Positions 34,679 to 43,165 of a DNA stretch of 64,000 nucleotides are shown here, piece by piece. Each line of letters begins with the position of its first letter. Position 1 is the first letter of the stretch. The notes under the pieces were generated by a model. That model did no database searches, had not been told where the DNA came from, and worked only from the letters and a program-made list of their open reading frames with translations. The position numbers were made by a program, and so were the translations under genes. Where the stretch lies: NCBI GenBank assembly GCA_963697355.1, contig CAVONV010000013.1:273329-337328 (forward strand). The letters run 5' to 3'. This stretch comes from CAVONV01 sp963697355 (GTDB taxonomy: Bacteria; Acidobacteriota; Vicinamibacteria; Marinacidobacterales; DATDRI01).

Positions 34679-35980
34679 ATGGGACGTTCGCGCACATCCC
34701 TTTTATCTGCGGCGGCTGCTGTGCTGATAGTAGCTGCATCTTTTGCAGGAGCTCAAACCTTTCAAGACGAGCTGGCCAACTTACACAGTCCGAATGCGAA
34801 AACGCGGATCGCGGCAGCCAAGACTCTGGGTAAATCTCAACGCCCGGAGGCCATATCACCATTGATCGAGGCCATGCGAGATCCAGAAGTCAAAGTTCGC
34901 AAGACCGTTGTTGCCTCTTTGAGGATGTATCGCAATGTCGCAACCACGGACGGGCTGCTGGTCGGCCTTTCGGATGAGGATAAGACGGTCCGCAGTGACT
35001 CCATCGACGGCGTCATCGAGCTCTACGTCTCCGATGAGAAGCCGCGACCGGTTCTAGGTCTCTTCATGGGAGAGACGCGGCCGGACACCGCCGAGCAGGT
35101 GACTCCACCAGAAGAAAAGGTCATAAAGGCGCTCGAGACGCGTCTCGGCGACGAGGAGCCTTCTATTCGCCAACGGGCAGCCTACACACTCGGAGTACTT
35201 CAATCGGAAGGTTCGGTTGCCGCGCTGGTGCGGGCAATGCCCGATACGGTCCAATCGGTCAGAACGGAAGTCATTGTCGCTCTTGGTCGCGTCGGTACTG
35301 ATTCGGCGGGGCAGGCCCTGGTGCGGGCTCTAGCGGACTCATCGAGCGAGACCCGACAGCATGCGATTGATGCCTTGGGCCACATGAAGTACATGCCGTC
35401 GGCTGGGGCATTGTTGGGTGTCTATGAGTCGGAGAAGGGCAAGGCTATGAGTGACCGGGCGCTTTCGGCGTTAGCCTATATGGGCGCTCCTGAAGCTCGC
35501 GGGGTGTTTTTTCAGAACCTCACTAACCCCAGTGTGGTTCGGAGAAGATACGCCGTTGGAGGATTGGGCCGTTTGGACGACACCAACTTGCTTCAAGGAA
35601 TGACCAAGGACTTTCTTCGTGAGCCGGATGAATCGGTCCAGCTGGCTTATTGCTACGCGATTGCTCGCTTGGGGCGACCGGAGTTCATCGATCGACTGGC
35701 TTTGAGCCTTTCCAAGATCGATATGAGGGATCAGGCTCGAAAGTACTTGGTGGAGTTAGGAAGCCCGTTTTTGACGGAGTTCGTGCCCTATTTGTCCGAT
35801 CCAGCCACGGATGTGAAAAAGGGAATGGTCGAAGTTCTGATGGAAATTGGAGACCCCATCGCCATACCTTACATCGAGCCTCTCTTGATGGATACCGACA
35901 CCAAGGTGGCGGATCTCGCGAACCGTGCCCTTGCCCGGTTGCGTAGGTCTCAGATGACGGCGTCCATTGATTCAAAGTAA
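34679..35980 (+). CDS. secreted HEAT-repeat protein
   Basis: 433 residues. A signal peptide ends near SFAGAQ, followed by consecutive HEAT/PBS-lyase-type repeats: KTRIAAAKTLGKSQRPEAI, VRKTVVASLRMY, IRQRAAYTLGVLQSEGSV, VRTEVIVALGRVGTDSA, TRQHAIDALGHMKYMPSA, and others to residue 425. Such proteins are alpha-solenoid scaffolds. The gene is 11 bases before the TPR gene at 35992, so a periplasmic HEAT/TPR pair is likely co-expressed. No enzymatic motif is visible. Confidence 0.8.
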   Translation: MGRSRTSLLSAAAAVLIVAASFAGAQTFQDELANLHSPNAKTRIAAAKTLGKSQRPEAISPLIEAMRDPEVKVRKTVVASLRMYRNVATTDGLLVGLSDEDKTVRSDSIDGVIELYVSDEKPRPVLGLFMGETRPDTAEQVTPPEEKVIKALETRLGDEEPSIRQRAAYTLGVLQSEGSVAALVRAMPDTVQSVRTEVIVALGRVGTDSAGQALVRALADSSSETRQHAIDALGHMKYMPSAGALLGVYESEKGKAMSDRALSALAYMGAPEARGVFFQNLTNPSVVRRRYAVGGLGRLDDTNLLQGMTKDFLREPDESVQLAYCYAIARLGRPEFIDRLALSLSKIDMRDQARKYLVELGSPFLTEFVPYLSDPATDVKKGMVEVLMEIGDPIAIPYIEPLLMDTDTKVADLANRALARLRRSQMTASIDSK

Positions 35981-35991
35981 GGAGTCGCAGA

Positions 35992-36894
35992 ATGAGAAGG
36001 GTCGGGTTCCTTATGGCCCTCATGGCCTGTGGGTTGAATCCCGCTTGTGACCAAGTCGACGCTCTCAAAGCAAAGCTGTTTGGCACGGGGGATTCGGCGA
36101 ATCAAGAACCGGCGGCGCTGACCGAAGCCAAGGCTTTCCTCGAGGCCGGCCAGTTGGACGACGCTATTCAACGACTCGAGCAATTCACGCAATCGGATCC
36201 CGCTTCAGCCCAAGGCCATTACTACCTCGGCCTTTGTTACCTGGAGGCCGCGGGAAAAGAAGCCGATCCCTCCACGCCTCTGACAGAGACGGAAGAGAAG
36301 AGTCGTGACGCTTTCCAAAGAGCTCTCTCGCTCAATCCGCGACACGCGCTGGCATCCGTCGGGCTCGGCGATCTCTGGGCTAGACGTGCGTCGTCGCGCC
36401 GCCGTCGGAAAGTGGACCCGGCCGAAGATCCAAACCGGCTTAGTTTGGAAGCGTACCAGAAAGCCGTGACGATTGACCCCATGCTTCCTGAGGCTCAGCT
36501 TCACTACGCTCGCTTTCTGGATCGAACGGGCCAACTCGAGGAAGCTGACCAGGCCTATAGGGCGGCCGCGGAAGCTGCTGCCGTCATCCCCGAAAAAGCG
36601 CCTGACTATTACATGACCTACGGCCGGTTTTTGGCCGGACGGAAAGGTCGACTGCAGGATGCCATCGATCAGTACGAGCTTGCGCAAATGTTCCGGGAGG
36701 ATGACCTCGAGATCCAACGAGAGATCGCCGTTGTGCGGGCAAGGATGGGGCAGGAGTATTTCAACAACGAGCAGTATTCGCTCGCTGAGCAAGCCCTCAG
36801 TGCCGCCTATGAATTGTTCCCCGACAAGAACGACCCAGAGGCACAAAAGGCCGCATCGACCCTCCAGAAGCTTCGAGGTATCCGTCGGAGGTGA
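35992..36894 (+). CDS. TPR-repeat protein, probable lipoprotein
   Basis: 300 residues. A short hydrophobic N-terminus ends LNPACDQ (possible lipidation Cys), followed by TPR units such as QLDDAIQRLEQFTQSDPASA, RDAFQRALSLNPRHA, QLEEADQAYRAAAEAA and YSLAEQALSAAYELFPDKND. A basic RRASSRRRRK loop interrupts the array. It is in an operon with the HEAT protein. An 11-bp perfect inverted repeat begins at its stop codon. It is an envelope scaffold by architecture only. Confidence 0.75.
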   Translation: MRRVGFLMALMACGLNPACDQVDALKAKLFGTGDSANQEPAALTEAKAFLEAGQLDDAIQRLEQFTQSDPASAQGHYYLGLCYLEAAGKEADPSTPLTETEEKSRDAFQRALSLNPRHALASVGLGDLWARRASSRRRRKVDPAEDPNRLSLEAYQKAVTIDPMLPEAQLHYARFLDRTGQLEEADQAYRAAAEAAAVIPEKAPDYYMTYGRFLAGRKGRLQDAIDQYELAQMFREDDLEIQREIAVVRARMGQEYFNNEQYSLAEQALSAAYELFPDKNDPEAQKAASTLQKLRGIRRR

Positions 36895-36917
36895 AACTGT
36901 GAGGGGCCTCACAGTTT
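36894..36917. repeat. tight perfect inverted repeat at the TPR gene stop
   Basis: AAACTGTGAGG (36894-36904) pairs with CCTCACAGTTT (36907-36917) with only two bases between. There is no T-run. It could act as a terminator-like hairpin or an operator for the downstream gene. Confidence 0.75.
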
Positions 36918-37043
36918 AGGGCAAATCGGGCACAATTTTCCTCAAAAGACACTTGCGCGTGGCCAGTAAATGGTGCTACCAATGACGTAGGAGCTTTGGA
37001 TTCTATTGACACCGGGAACCTCCGGACAGGGTGGAGCTTGACA

Positions 37044-38432
37044 ATGCGCATCTCTACTTCTATATGCATTTTGTTCCTCTTGACGGCCGCACTGGTGGCC
37101 GTGCCTGCCACGGCCGATAGTCTGAAAGAGGATATGAGTTGGACGAGTGTGACGAAAGAGGGCTACTCACTTGTCTTTGGCCGCCTCGCGGGACGCTTCG
37201 ACGGAACAGATTTTCGTGATCGCAATCTCGAGCTTCGCCGCATGGACGACGGAAAAAAATTTGATGTGTCGGTTGGAGAAGGCCTTGGTTATTTCGAAGC
37301 CGTCTTGCCACCTGGGCACTATGAGATCAAGGCTGTCGAAGCCACCTATTCTCCCCTTGGCCGCCCTATCAATCCCCTGCGGTACCGTCCTGTACGTCAG
37401 AGGTATGGGGTGAGTCCTAAACCGTCGGAGATGACCAAACAACCTTCGATCCACATTCCCAGAGATCGCCCCGTCTACGTTGGAACGGTCCATGTCGACA
37501 ACGATCCCGACGGAATCGTGTATCGCGGCCACTACATCCGTATCGTGAACGATTTCGATGAGGCGTTCGAGCGTTTGGCGAAGCAGTTTCCCAAGTTTGC
37601 CAACAGTCTGACGGCGTCCGAGATTGCACCTGCTCGACATTTCATATTGAAGCCGCAGCAACCCGACTCTCCGTTGGATATCGCCGAAGTCGAAGACCCC
37701 ATCAGAAGGACTCGTGAGTATATCTCCGAAGGCAAGTATCAGCAGGCGATCAATTGGCTGAACACTTACATGCCCGTCTCAGACCAGGAGCGAAACGAAG
37801 CTCGCCTTCTCATTGGAGAGGCTTACTTGGGCGATGGCAAGTACCCGGAGGCCATTCAAAAGTTGGGAGACGTCCTAGAGGCGAACCCGGAGAACCTTCG
37901 CGCTCTAAGGTTGTTGGCGCGTGCCCATCTTTACCATAATGACCTTGATGATGCGATAAACCTCTATGGTGCTCTTTCAGACGAGCTCCCAGGCGATGCT
38001 GAGGCCAACCTCAACATGGGTTACTTGTATGCCTTACGAGACGAACCGATTCGCTCGACGGAGGCATTCAACTCGGCTTTCCGGTACGACAATGATTATC
38101 TTCTGCACGACCTGGGTCCATTTGCCGGCGCGATGCGGGCCGTGAGAGACCAGTCCTTGGAATACACACCGGCTCGGGTCGTTCGTCAGAGAGTGAGACC
38201 TCCAAGAGATTTCGAGTCTCGGCGGTCGGGGAGTGCCGGAGGCGTGGCGCTCGTGATCGACCACAATGGGAAGGTCGTCGCTGCTCAACTATCGCCGAGA
38301 AGTGGAGACTCGCTTCAGGCCATGATGCTTGCCATGCTCCGTGCCACTTTCAAGCCTGCATCTCTGAACGGTGTGTCCGTCCCTTCGATTCTTTTAATGG
38401 GCGGGGGGACCGGTGGTGGCTCCGGACAATAG
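37044..38432 (+). CDS. secreted TPR protein with a TonB-C-like end
   Basis: 462 residues from the ATG at 37044 (GGAG 7 bases upstream). A signal peptide ends PATAD. The next 170 residues look like a beta-rich carboxypeptidase-regulatory-like or extension domain (FGRLAGRFDGTDFRDRNLEL, LPPGHYEIKAVEATY). TPRs follow (YQQAINWLNTYMPVSD, YPEAIQKLGDVLEANPEN, LDDAINLYGALSDELPGD). The last 60 residues (GGVALVIDHNGKVVAAQLSP, then AMLRATFKPASLNGVSV) resemble the energy-transducer TonB C-terminal fold, but that is a pattern impression. Periplasmic role unknown. Confidence 0.65.
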   Translation: MRISTSICILFLLTAALVAVPATADSLKEDMSWTSVTKEGYSLVFGRLAGRFDGTDFRDRNLELRRMDDGKKFDVSVGEGLGYFEAVLPPGHYEIKAVEATYSPLGRPINPLRYRPVRQRYGVSPKPSEMTKQPSIHIPRDRPVYVGTVHVDNDPDGIVYRGHYIRIVNDFDEAFERLAKQFPKFANSLTASEIAPARHFILKPQQPDSPLDIAEVEDPIRRTREYISEGKYQQAINWLNTYMPVSDQERNEARLLIGEAYLGDGKYPEAIQKLGDVLEANPENLRALRLLARAHLYHNDLDDAINLYGALSDELPGDAEANLNMGYLYALRDEPIRSTEAFNSAFRYDNDYLLHDLGPFAGAMRAVRDQSLEYTPARVVRQRVRPPRDFESRRSGSAGGVALVIDHNGKVVAAQLSPRSGDSLQAMMLAMLRATFKPASLNGVSVPSILLMGGGTGGGSGQ

Positions 38433-38543
38433 ACAGGAGGTCTGGGTTTTTAACGCTACGCGAACGCTCGACGAATCGGTCTGCGCCTCTCCCGGGCGCG
38501 AGATGAGAAGCCGTCGTCAGATGGCTCGCCGCGGAATCGTGGC

Positions 38544-38573
38544 TTGACAGAATCACGCAAATCCTGCTACCAT
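38544..38573 (+). promoter_or_regulatory. sigma-70-like promoter of the MinD-like gene
   Basis: TTGACA (38544-38549), an 18-base spacer, TACCAT (38568-38573), about 100 bases before the GTG at 38677. Confidence 0.65.
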
Positions 38574-38676
38574 GTAACTTACATCGGTACTTCGTTCCGT
38601 ACTTCATATTGTTATTTTTAACCAGTCGTCGCTTCGAAAAAACAGTTTCCGCAGATCTTTCAACAAAAGGAGAGTC

Positions 38677-39792
38677 GTGGCATCCGATCCCAAAGGTCGG
38701 GTTCTGATACCCGACGAAACCGTCTCTGGTCTTGCCAACTCCATGCTCGGGGTTTCACCTCGAAGCAATCTGTCTGCTGCGAGCCCGGCAACCGTTCCCA
38801 GCCCCGGCGGAGCGGTTCTCAGGCCCGTTGCGGGCCCGACGGTCAGGTTCGCCCCTGAACCATCGCCTTTGAGGGGGCATATTGTTGCGGTCGGAGGAGG
38901 GAAAGGCGGGATCGGCAAGAGCCTCGTCACAAGTAGCCTTGCGATCAGCCTGGCTCGACGAGGTCAACAGGTGGTCGTCGTCGATGCCGACCTTGGAGGG
39001 GCGAACCTCCACACGGCCCTTGGGATTTCGACGCCCAACCTCACGCTGGCAGATTTCCTCCATCATCGGGTGGACAAGATTGAAGATGTCGTCATCGACA
39101 CCGGCATCCCCAATTTGGGATTGATCAGCGGTGCCCACGATTTCCTGACGGCGGCAAATCTCAAGTATTTTCAGAAAACGCGCCTCTTGAATAGGATTAG
39201 CAAAATCGAGGCGGATTTCATCCTCCTGGATATCGGGGCCGGTATCTCGTTCAACATCGTGGATTTTTTCCTCCTCGCCGAAGTCGGACTCCTCGTTGCG
39301 ATACCCGAGCCAAGCTCCATTGAAGGTGCCTACCGTTTTCTGAAGATGAGCTTCTATCGGCACCTTTGGTCCGGATTGAAAGGTGAGAAAAAGACCCGGG
39401 CCATCGTTGAACAAGCCATGGATCAAAAGAATCGGCTCGGGATCCGGACACCGTTTGACCTTCTCGAGGCGGTTGAAAGTATCGATGGAGAATCGGGCCA
39501 GCGACTCAAAGGCGTTGCTTCGAGTTTCCGACCGCGGTTGATCGTCAACCAAATCCGATTCCCTGAAGATCAGCGTCTAGGCCCCGCAATGGCCAGTGTC
39601 TGCCGCAAGCACTTGGGCGTCGATATCGATTGTTTGGGTTTCATCAACTATGATGATGGGGTCTGGCAAGCGAATCGAAGGAAAAGGCCTTTCATGGTTA
39701 CTCGCCCTGATTCCGGGACAGCGAAATCGTTCGATAGAACAGCTTCTCGTCTTCTGTCACTCTTCGAGAATCATTGTGCCATGTACCGACGA
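38677..39792 (+). CDS. MinD/ParA/FlhG-family ATPase
   Basis: Reconstructed as 371 residues. GTG start at 38677 with AAAAGGAG upstream. An unstructured N-terminal extension of about 65 residues is followed by a deviant Walker A GGGKGGIGKS, VVVDADLGGANLHTAL, and FILLDIGAGISFN. This is a membrane/polarity ATPase of the MinD superfamily. In the sequence as given the frame does not stop at 39792 but reads on to 39978, overlapping the next gene by about 200 bases. A single C-to-T at 39790 would create both the TGA stop (39790-39792) and the ATG of the next gene, giving a standard ATGA overlap. I give the reconstructed end. Confidence 0.8.
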
Positions 39793-40439
39793 CTGACGAG
39801 CAAGACCATTATGAGGTCTTGGAGATCGAACCGACCGCTAGCTCAGAAGAAATCCAGACGGCCTACGATAGTGCGCGTGAGATCTACAGCAACGAATCCT
39901 TGGTTTCCAGTTCCATCTTGTCCAAGGACGAACGACGCTACATTCTCCGCCGTGTCACTGAGGCGTACCATACGTTGATCGCTGAGGACAGTCGTCGCCT
40001 GTACGACGAATCTCTTTTTGGACGATTATCACCCGAGCAAGAGAGCTCGAATGAGCCGCCACCTTCCGTCGGAGAGGAATCGAGAAGACCGGCTGCTTCG
40101 ACGGAAACACCGCGGAGCTACCCCCGTCTCATCAAGGGCGTCAAGGATGAGACTCTAAAACAATCCAGTGTTCAGCTCGGCTTCAAGGAAGAAGCCAACG
40201 GGGACTTTCTTCGCAGGGCTCGGGAGTCGGCGGGATTGGATCTGCGCTCCATCGCCGAGGAAACCAAGATCGGCGTGACCGTGTTGAGCTACATCGAGGA
40301 AGAACGGCTGGATCGACTTCCCGCACCAGTGTATCTCAAGAGCTTCGTTAGGCAGTATGCCCACTGCTTGGGATTGGATGCCGAGAAAGTAGTGCGAACC
40401 TACGTTGCTCGGATCAAGCGTTTGCAGGCTAAGAAGTAG
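39789..40439 (+). CDS. degenerate J domain plus RodZ-like HTH protein
   Basis: About 216 residues. The expected start is at 39789, where the codon is ACG instead of ATG; TTG 39774 is the only other in-frame start nearby. Residues 1-80 look like a DnaJ N-terminal domain (DHYEVLEIEPTASSEEIQTAY, then TEAYHTLIAEDSRRLYDESL) without the HPD motif, so it should not stimulate DnaK. After a Ser/Pro linker comes a Cro/RodZ-type helix-turn-helix (FLRRARESAGLDLRSIAEET to YIEEERLDRLPAPVYLKSF). No TM follows. Its tight coupling to the MinD-like gene suggests the two proteins interact. Confidence 0.75.
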   Translation, partial: TTDEQDHYEVLEIEPTASSEEIQTAYDSAREIYSNESLVSSSILSKDERRYILRRVTEAYHTLIAEDSRRLYDESLFGRLSPEQESSNEPPPSVGEESRRPAASTETPRSYPRLIKGVKDETLKQSSVQLGFKEEANGDFLRRARESAGLDLRSIAEETKIGVTVLSYIEEERLDRLPAPVYLKSFVRQYAHCLGLDAEKVVRTYVARIKRLQAKK

Positions 40440-40440
40440 G

Positions 40441-40572
40441 AATTCAAGAAATCAGGAATTCAAGAAGGCCGATCTGCCTCACCGCCTCCACCATCGGCGA
40501 TCGTCTCGAGACCAACGACTACGGCAAGTAGGCCAGCAATCTCGGTGCGCTGATGACCGCTAACCGGTTTCT
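40441..40572. repeat. intergenic octamer remnant between converging genes
   Basis: GAATTCAAGAAATCAGGAATTCAAGAAGG at 40440-40468 belongs to the same CTTGAATTC repeat family as the other gaps. The remaining 100 bases show nothing recognisable. Confidence 0.6.
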
Positions 40573-41418
40573 TCATCGACGGGCCTGAGGATGGCTATTT
40601 CTCTCGACTGGTAGGATCAGGCACGTGGGGCCGCCCTGCGCCTTTTCTGAACTCTGATAAATCGACAGGATGAACGTGGACCCCGTGGTCGTTGAGGATG
40701 TCGAGGGCCTCTTTGTTTTCCGCAACGTTTCCCAGGACCTCATTTGGTGCCAGGCAGATGACATTGCCCGTGGAGGGACCTCGCTTTGGAACATCGACGA
40801 TGTCGATACCGTCCGGAGAAGAGAAGGATCGAACTCCGATCGACAACACACGATACGATCGGGAGCGATAACGCTCATCGCTCCCCCCAGATGAAGATAG
40901 CCGTCGGGAACGGGCAGCACGCGCACCTCGTAGTCCATCCCCTTCAATATCTCCGAAATTTGCTCAACGCCTGTTGGGTTTGTGCGTTTGGATACTCCGA
41001 CGAAGGCTACTTCTTCCGCTAGGAGAATATCTCCTCCTTCCACGGTACCGGGCTCCTGAATAGTGCCGGCGCGAGGCTCGCCCATGGATTCAAGGATGCG
41101 GGCCATCCAGGATTCTTCACCGCGTCGTGACTCGAGACCCATTCTGAGCTCGACATAACCCTTCGGTGTGCTGAGGGCGATATCACGCGTGAAGACCGAG
41201 TTTGGATGTCCTGAAAGCTCGGTGACATCTATGACTTCGGCCCCCGATTGTGCCATGACCGATTTCAAATGATCGTGTTGCTGCGCGGTCTTTTGACGAT
41301 CGGGGATCTCGTTGATGTTGTGAGCCTCGAGGTCGGGGACGTGGAAGTACTCTTCATGTCGGTGGGCAGACCACGACCTTTGTGAGTCGGTGGCCTTCGC
41401 TGCGGGCTTAATAGGCAT
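40573..41418 (-). CDS. dimethylargininase-like amidinotransferase, frame-disrupted
   Basis: Reconstruction gives a DDAH/arginine-deiminase-fold protein: VFTRDIALSTPKGYVELRMG, EPGTVEGGDILL, catalytic His in YLHLGGAMS, and catalytic Cys in GGPTCLILPVER at the C-terminus. The open frame covers the start and end, but the segment from SSPDGIDIVDVPKRGP to VHPVDLSEFRKG is read in another frame between about 40825 and 40645. A third disruption near 41370 hides KVVVCPP near the N-terminus. At least three single-base indels are needed. All catalytic residues can be recovered, which favours sequence errors over gene decay, but both are possible. Confidence 0.7.
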   Translation of the reverse strand: MPIKPAAKATDSQRSWSAHRHEEYFHVPDLEAHNINEIPDRQKTAQQHDHLKSVMAQSGAEVIDVTELSGHPNSVFTRDIALSTPKGYVELRMGLESRRGEESWMARILESMGEPRAGTIQEPGTVEGGDILLAEEVAFVGVSKRTNPTGVEQISEILKGMDYEVRVLPVPDGYLHLGGAMSVIAPDRIVCCRSEFDPSLLRTVSTSSMFQSEVPPRAMSSAWHQMRSWETLRKTKRPSTSSTTTGSTFILSIYQSSEKAQGGPTCLILPVERNSHPQARR

Positions 41419-41424
41419 TCGGGA

Positions 41425-41610
41425 ACTAAAGTACTCAAGAATCCGAGAATACCGGAATTTAACGCCAAGTCGCCAAGACGCGGAGTCGCAAAGAAATTGT
41501 GGCGCATGAACGGAAAGGACTTAGAGTTTCGTTCTCAAGCCTTCCACTAGGGGTTTTACCGATTTTCCCGCGGCTTTGTGCCCCGGCGCCTTTGCGTTGA
41601 ATTCCTTTTC
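41425..41610. repeat. intergenic repeat with two inverted CGC-AAG octamer tracts
   Basis: GTACTCAAGAATC (about 41431) precedes CGCCAAGT/CGCCAAGA/CGCGGAGT/CGCAAAGA octamers at 41463-41494. The reverse-complement type tract lies at about 41571-41602 (GGCTTTGTGCCCC, GCGCCTTTGCGTTGAATTCC). About 75 bases separate the arms. This is the same design as the element at 29690. Confidence 0.85.
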
Positions 41611-41613
41611 TTC

Positions 41614-42000
41614 CTAGACCGCTCGCAAGATTCGATCCTTCGAACTGCTCCATTCATCCGTCGTGAGGATATCCGGTGCGACTTCGATCAACCGCGGGAG
41701 TATGTTGAAGACATCGACTTGGCTCCACGGGTCGCCGCTTCGCTTGTGAAGACCTTGACGGTTGAGCTCGCTCGCGATTTTCGACAGAGGATGATCGCCG
41801 GCAATCAAGGCGAGCATCAGTTTCAGGGCTGCCTGCTCGTTGGGCTCTTCTTCGAGGTAGAGACAATCTTCTGAGACCTTGAGACCGTACGGGACTTCCT
41901 TCTTGAGCCTCTTGGGTGCCAGCCTGATTTCAGCGTCTTTCGCCTGACGAACCCATTCGATGGCCACCGGCCGCCAGCCCTCCGCCATCTTGGATTTCAA
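41614..42000 (-). CDS. conserved protein with a recombinase-domain-like segment
   Basis: 128 residues from ATG 42000. The in-frame sequence upstream (VYEYTERIREELASAPRPEYLKS) looks coding to about 42060 but has no start codon. An ATG preceded by GGAGGTGG lies there in another frame, so a 5' indel is likely. The segment PYGLKVSEDCLYLEEEPNEQ, then HPLSKIASELNRQGLHKRSGDPWS, resembles the recombinase domain that follows the resolvase domain in large serine recombinases. There is no catalytic resolvase domain. It might be a domesticated DNA-binding protein. Function unknown. Confidence 0.55.
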   Translation of the reverse strand: MKSKMAEGWRPVAIEWVRQAKDAEIRLAPKRLKKEVPYGLKVSEDCLYLEEEPNEQAALKLMLALIAGDHPLSKIASELNRQGLHKRSGDPWSQVDVFNILPRLIEVAPDILTTDEWSSSKDRILRAV

Positions 42001-42214
42001 ATATTCAGGCCTCGGGGCGCTGGCAAGCTCTTCCCGAATTCGTTCTGTATATTCATAGACCCACCTCCGGTTTTGTGAGTAGCAATCTATGTGCCACGGT
42101 CGCGGGTTTATAACCCATGAGTTACCAAAGCGATACGGAGTCTAGTGTCGCCTTCTTTCGAGGCGGCTGTTCGTAACCGGGATTTCCGTGGGTCGAAATC
42201 GAATATTAGTACCC

Positions 42215-42370
42215 CGGTTCACAATTACGGTCAGATCAAGCACCGAGAAAGCCGATGCATCCCGTCTGGCTGCGTTGCACGTCGGACATATATCCAGATA
42301 TTACTCACTCCTCGCACCTTGCCAGCCGGGCGCCTCAGCTTTCTCGGTGCGTGACCGCAATTATGAACCG
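42215..42370. repeat. long imperfect inverted repeat
   Basis: The left arm (42215 to about 42285) begins CGGTTCACAATTACGGTCA and contains GCACCGAGAAAGC. The right arm (about 42311-42370) is its near reverse complement, containing GCTTTCTCGGTGC and ending GACCGCAATTATGAACCG. The arms of about 60-70 bp can form a long hairpin around a 25-base AT-rich centre. It lies just 3' of the lytR-like gene. It is either a MITE-like or stem-loop element. Confidence 0.8.
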
Positions 42371-42394
42371 TGGCACACAGGCCGAGCTCTCGAT

Positions 42395-43163
42395 CTAGAG
42401 CTTCAGATATTCCTTCAGTCGCTTCGTGTGGGAACGGGACACCGGGATCTCGGTTTCGTTGGCGTCGGACATCTTGAGGAGGATCGTCCGATTGAACCAA
42501 GGTATGACTTCTTTGATGCGCTGCAAGTTGACGATGAAGGAACGGTGCACACGCCAGAAAACGGCGGGGTCCAGGCTCGTCATCAGCTCGTCAAGTGTCC
42601 GCAGGTTGGAAGTTCCGGTGTATTTGTCCGTCGCGATGGAGACGATGCCGTCTTCGACCGTAGCGTAGACGATATCCTTCGAGTCGACGAGCATATAGTG
42701 CTCGGTCGACTTTCACCGCGACACGTTTGAGAGGGCTACCTCGTTCCAAGGCACCCAGGATGCGCTCGATTTGATCCATGAGCGGCTTGCTTTCGCCTAT
42801 CTGCCGACGCGATCGAGCGATGGCTTCGGACAGGCGGGCTTTCTCCACCGGTTTCAGTAGATAGTCGACAGCGTTGACTTCGAAGGCCCGAATGGCATAC
42901 TGGTCGAAGGCTGTGACGAAGATGACGCGCGGCATGACGCCCCCCCGGCTCATGAGTTGGCGGACGACCTGGAAGCCATCGAGTCCCGGCATTTGAATGT
43001 CCAGGAACAAGAGCTCCGGGCGAAGCTTCTCCGTCGCGGTGATGGCTTCATACCCGTTGGCGGCCTGACCGACCACCTCGATCTCGGAGATCGATTCCAG
43101 GAGATAACAAAGCTCGTCACGGGCAAGCCGCTCGTCGTCTACGACCAACGCGCGTATGGCCAC
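42395..43163 (-). CDS. LytTR-family response regulator, frame-disrupted
   Basis: The receiver domain starts MAIRALVVDDERLARDEL, with the phosphoacceptor Asp in LFLDIQMPGLDG and the conserved Lys in YLLKPVEKARL. After VAVKVD the frame breaks near 42704. The LytTR DNA-binding domain continues in another frame as YMLVDSKDIVYATVEDGIV to the end, including VFWRVHRSFIVN. One extra G (at 42704-42705) explains the break and gives VKVDEHYMLVDSKD. It binds direct repeats upstream of target genes. It starts 3 bases after the LytS-like kinase gene, its cognate partner. Confidence 0.82.
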
Positions 43164-43165
43164 AA

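Noticed and set aside
40795..41507. Open frames on other strands around the amidinotransferase as separate genes
   Set aside because: They do not join to any family pattern, whereas the minus-strand pieces join into one DDAH-like protein.
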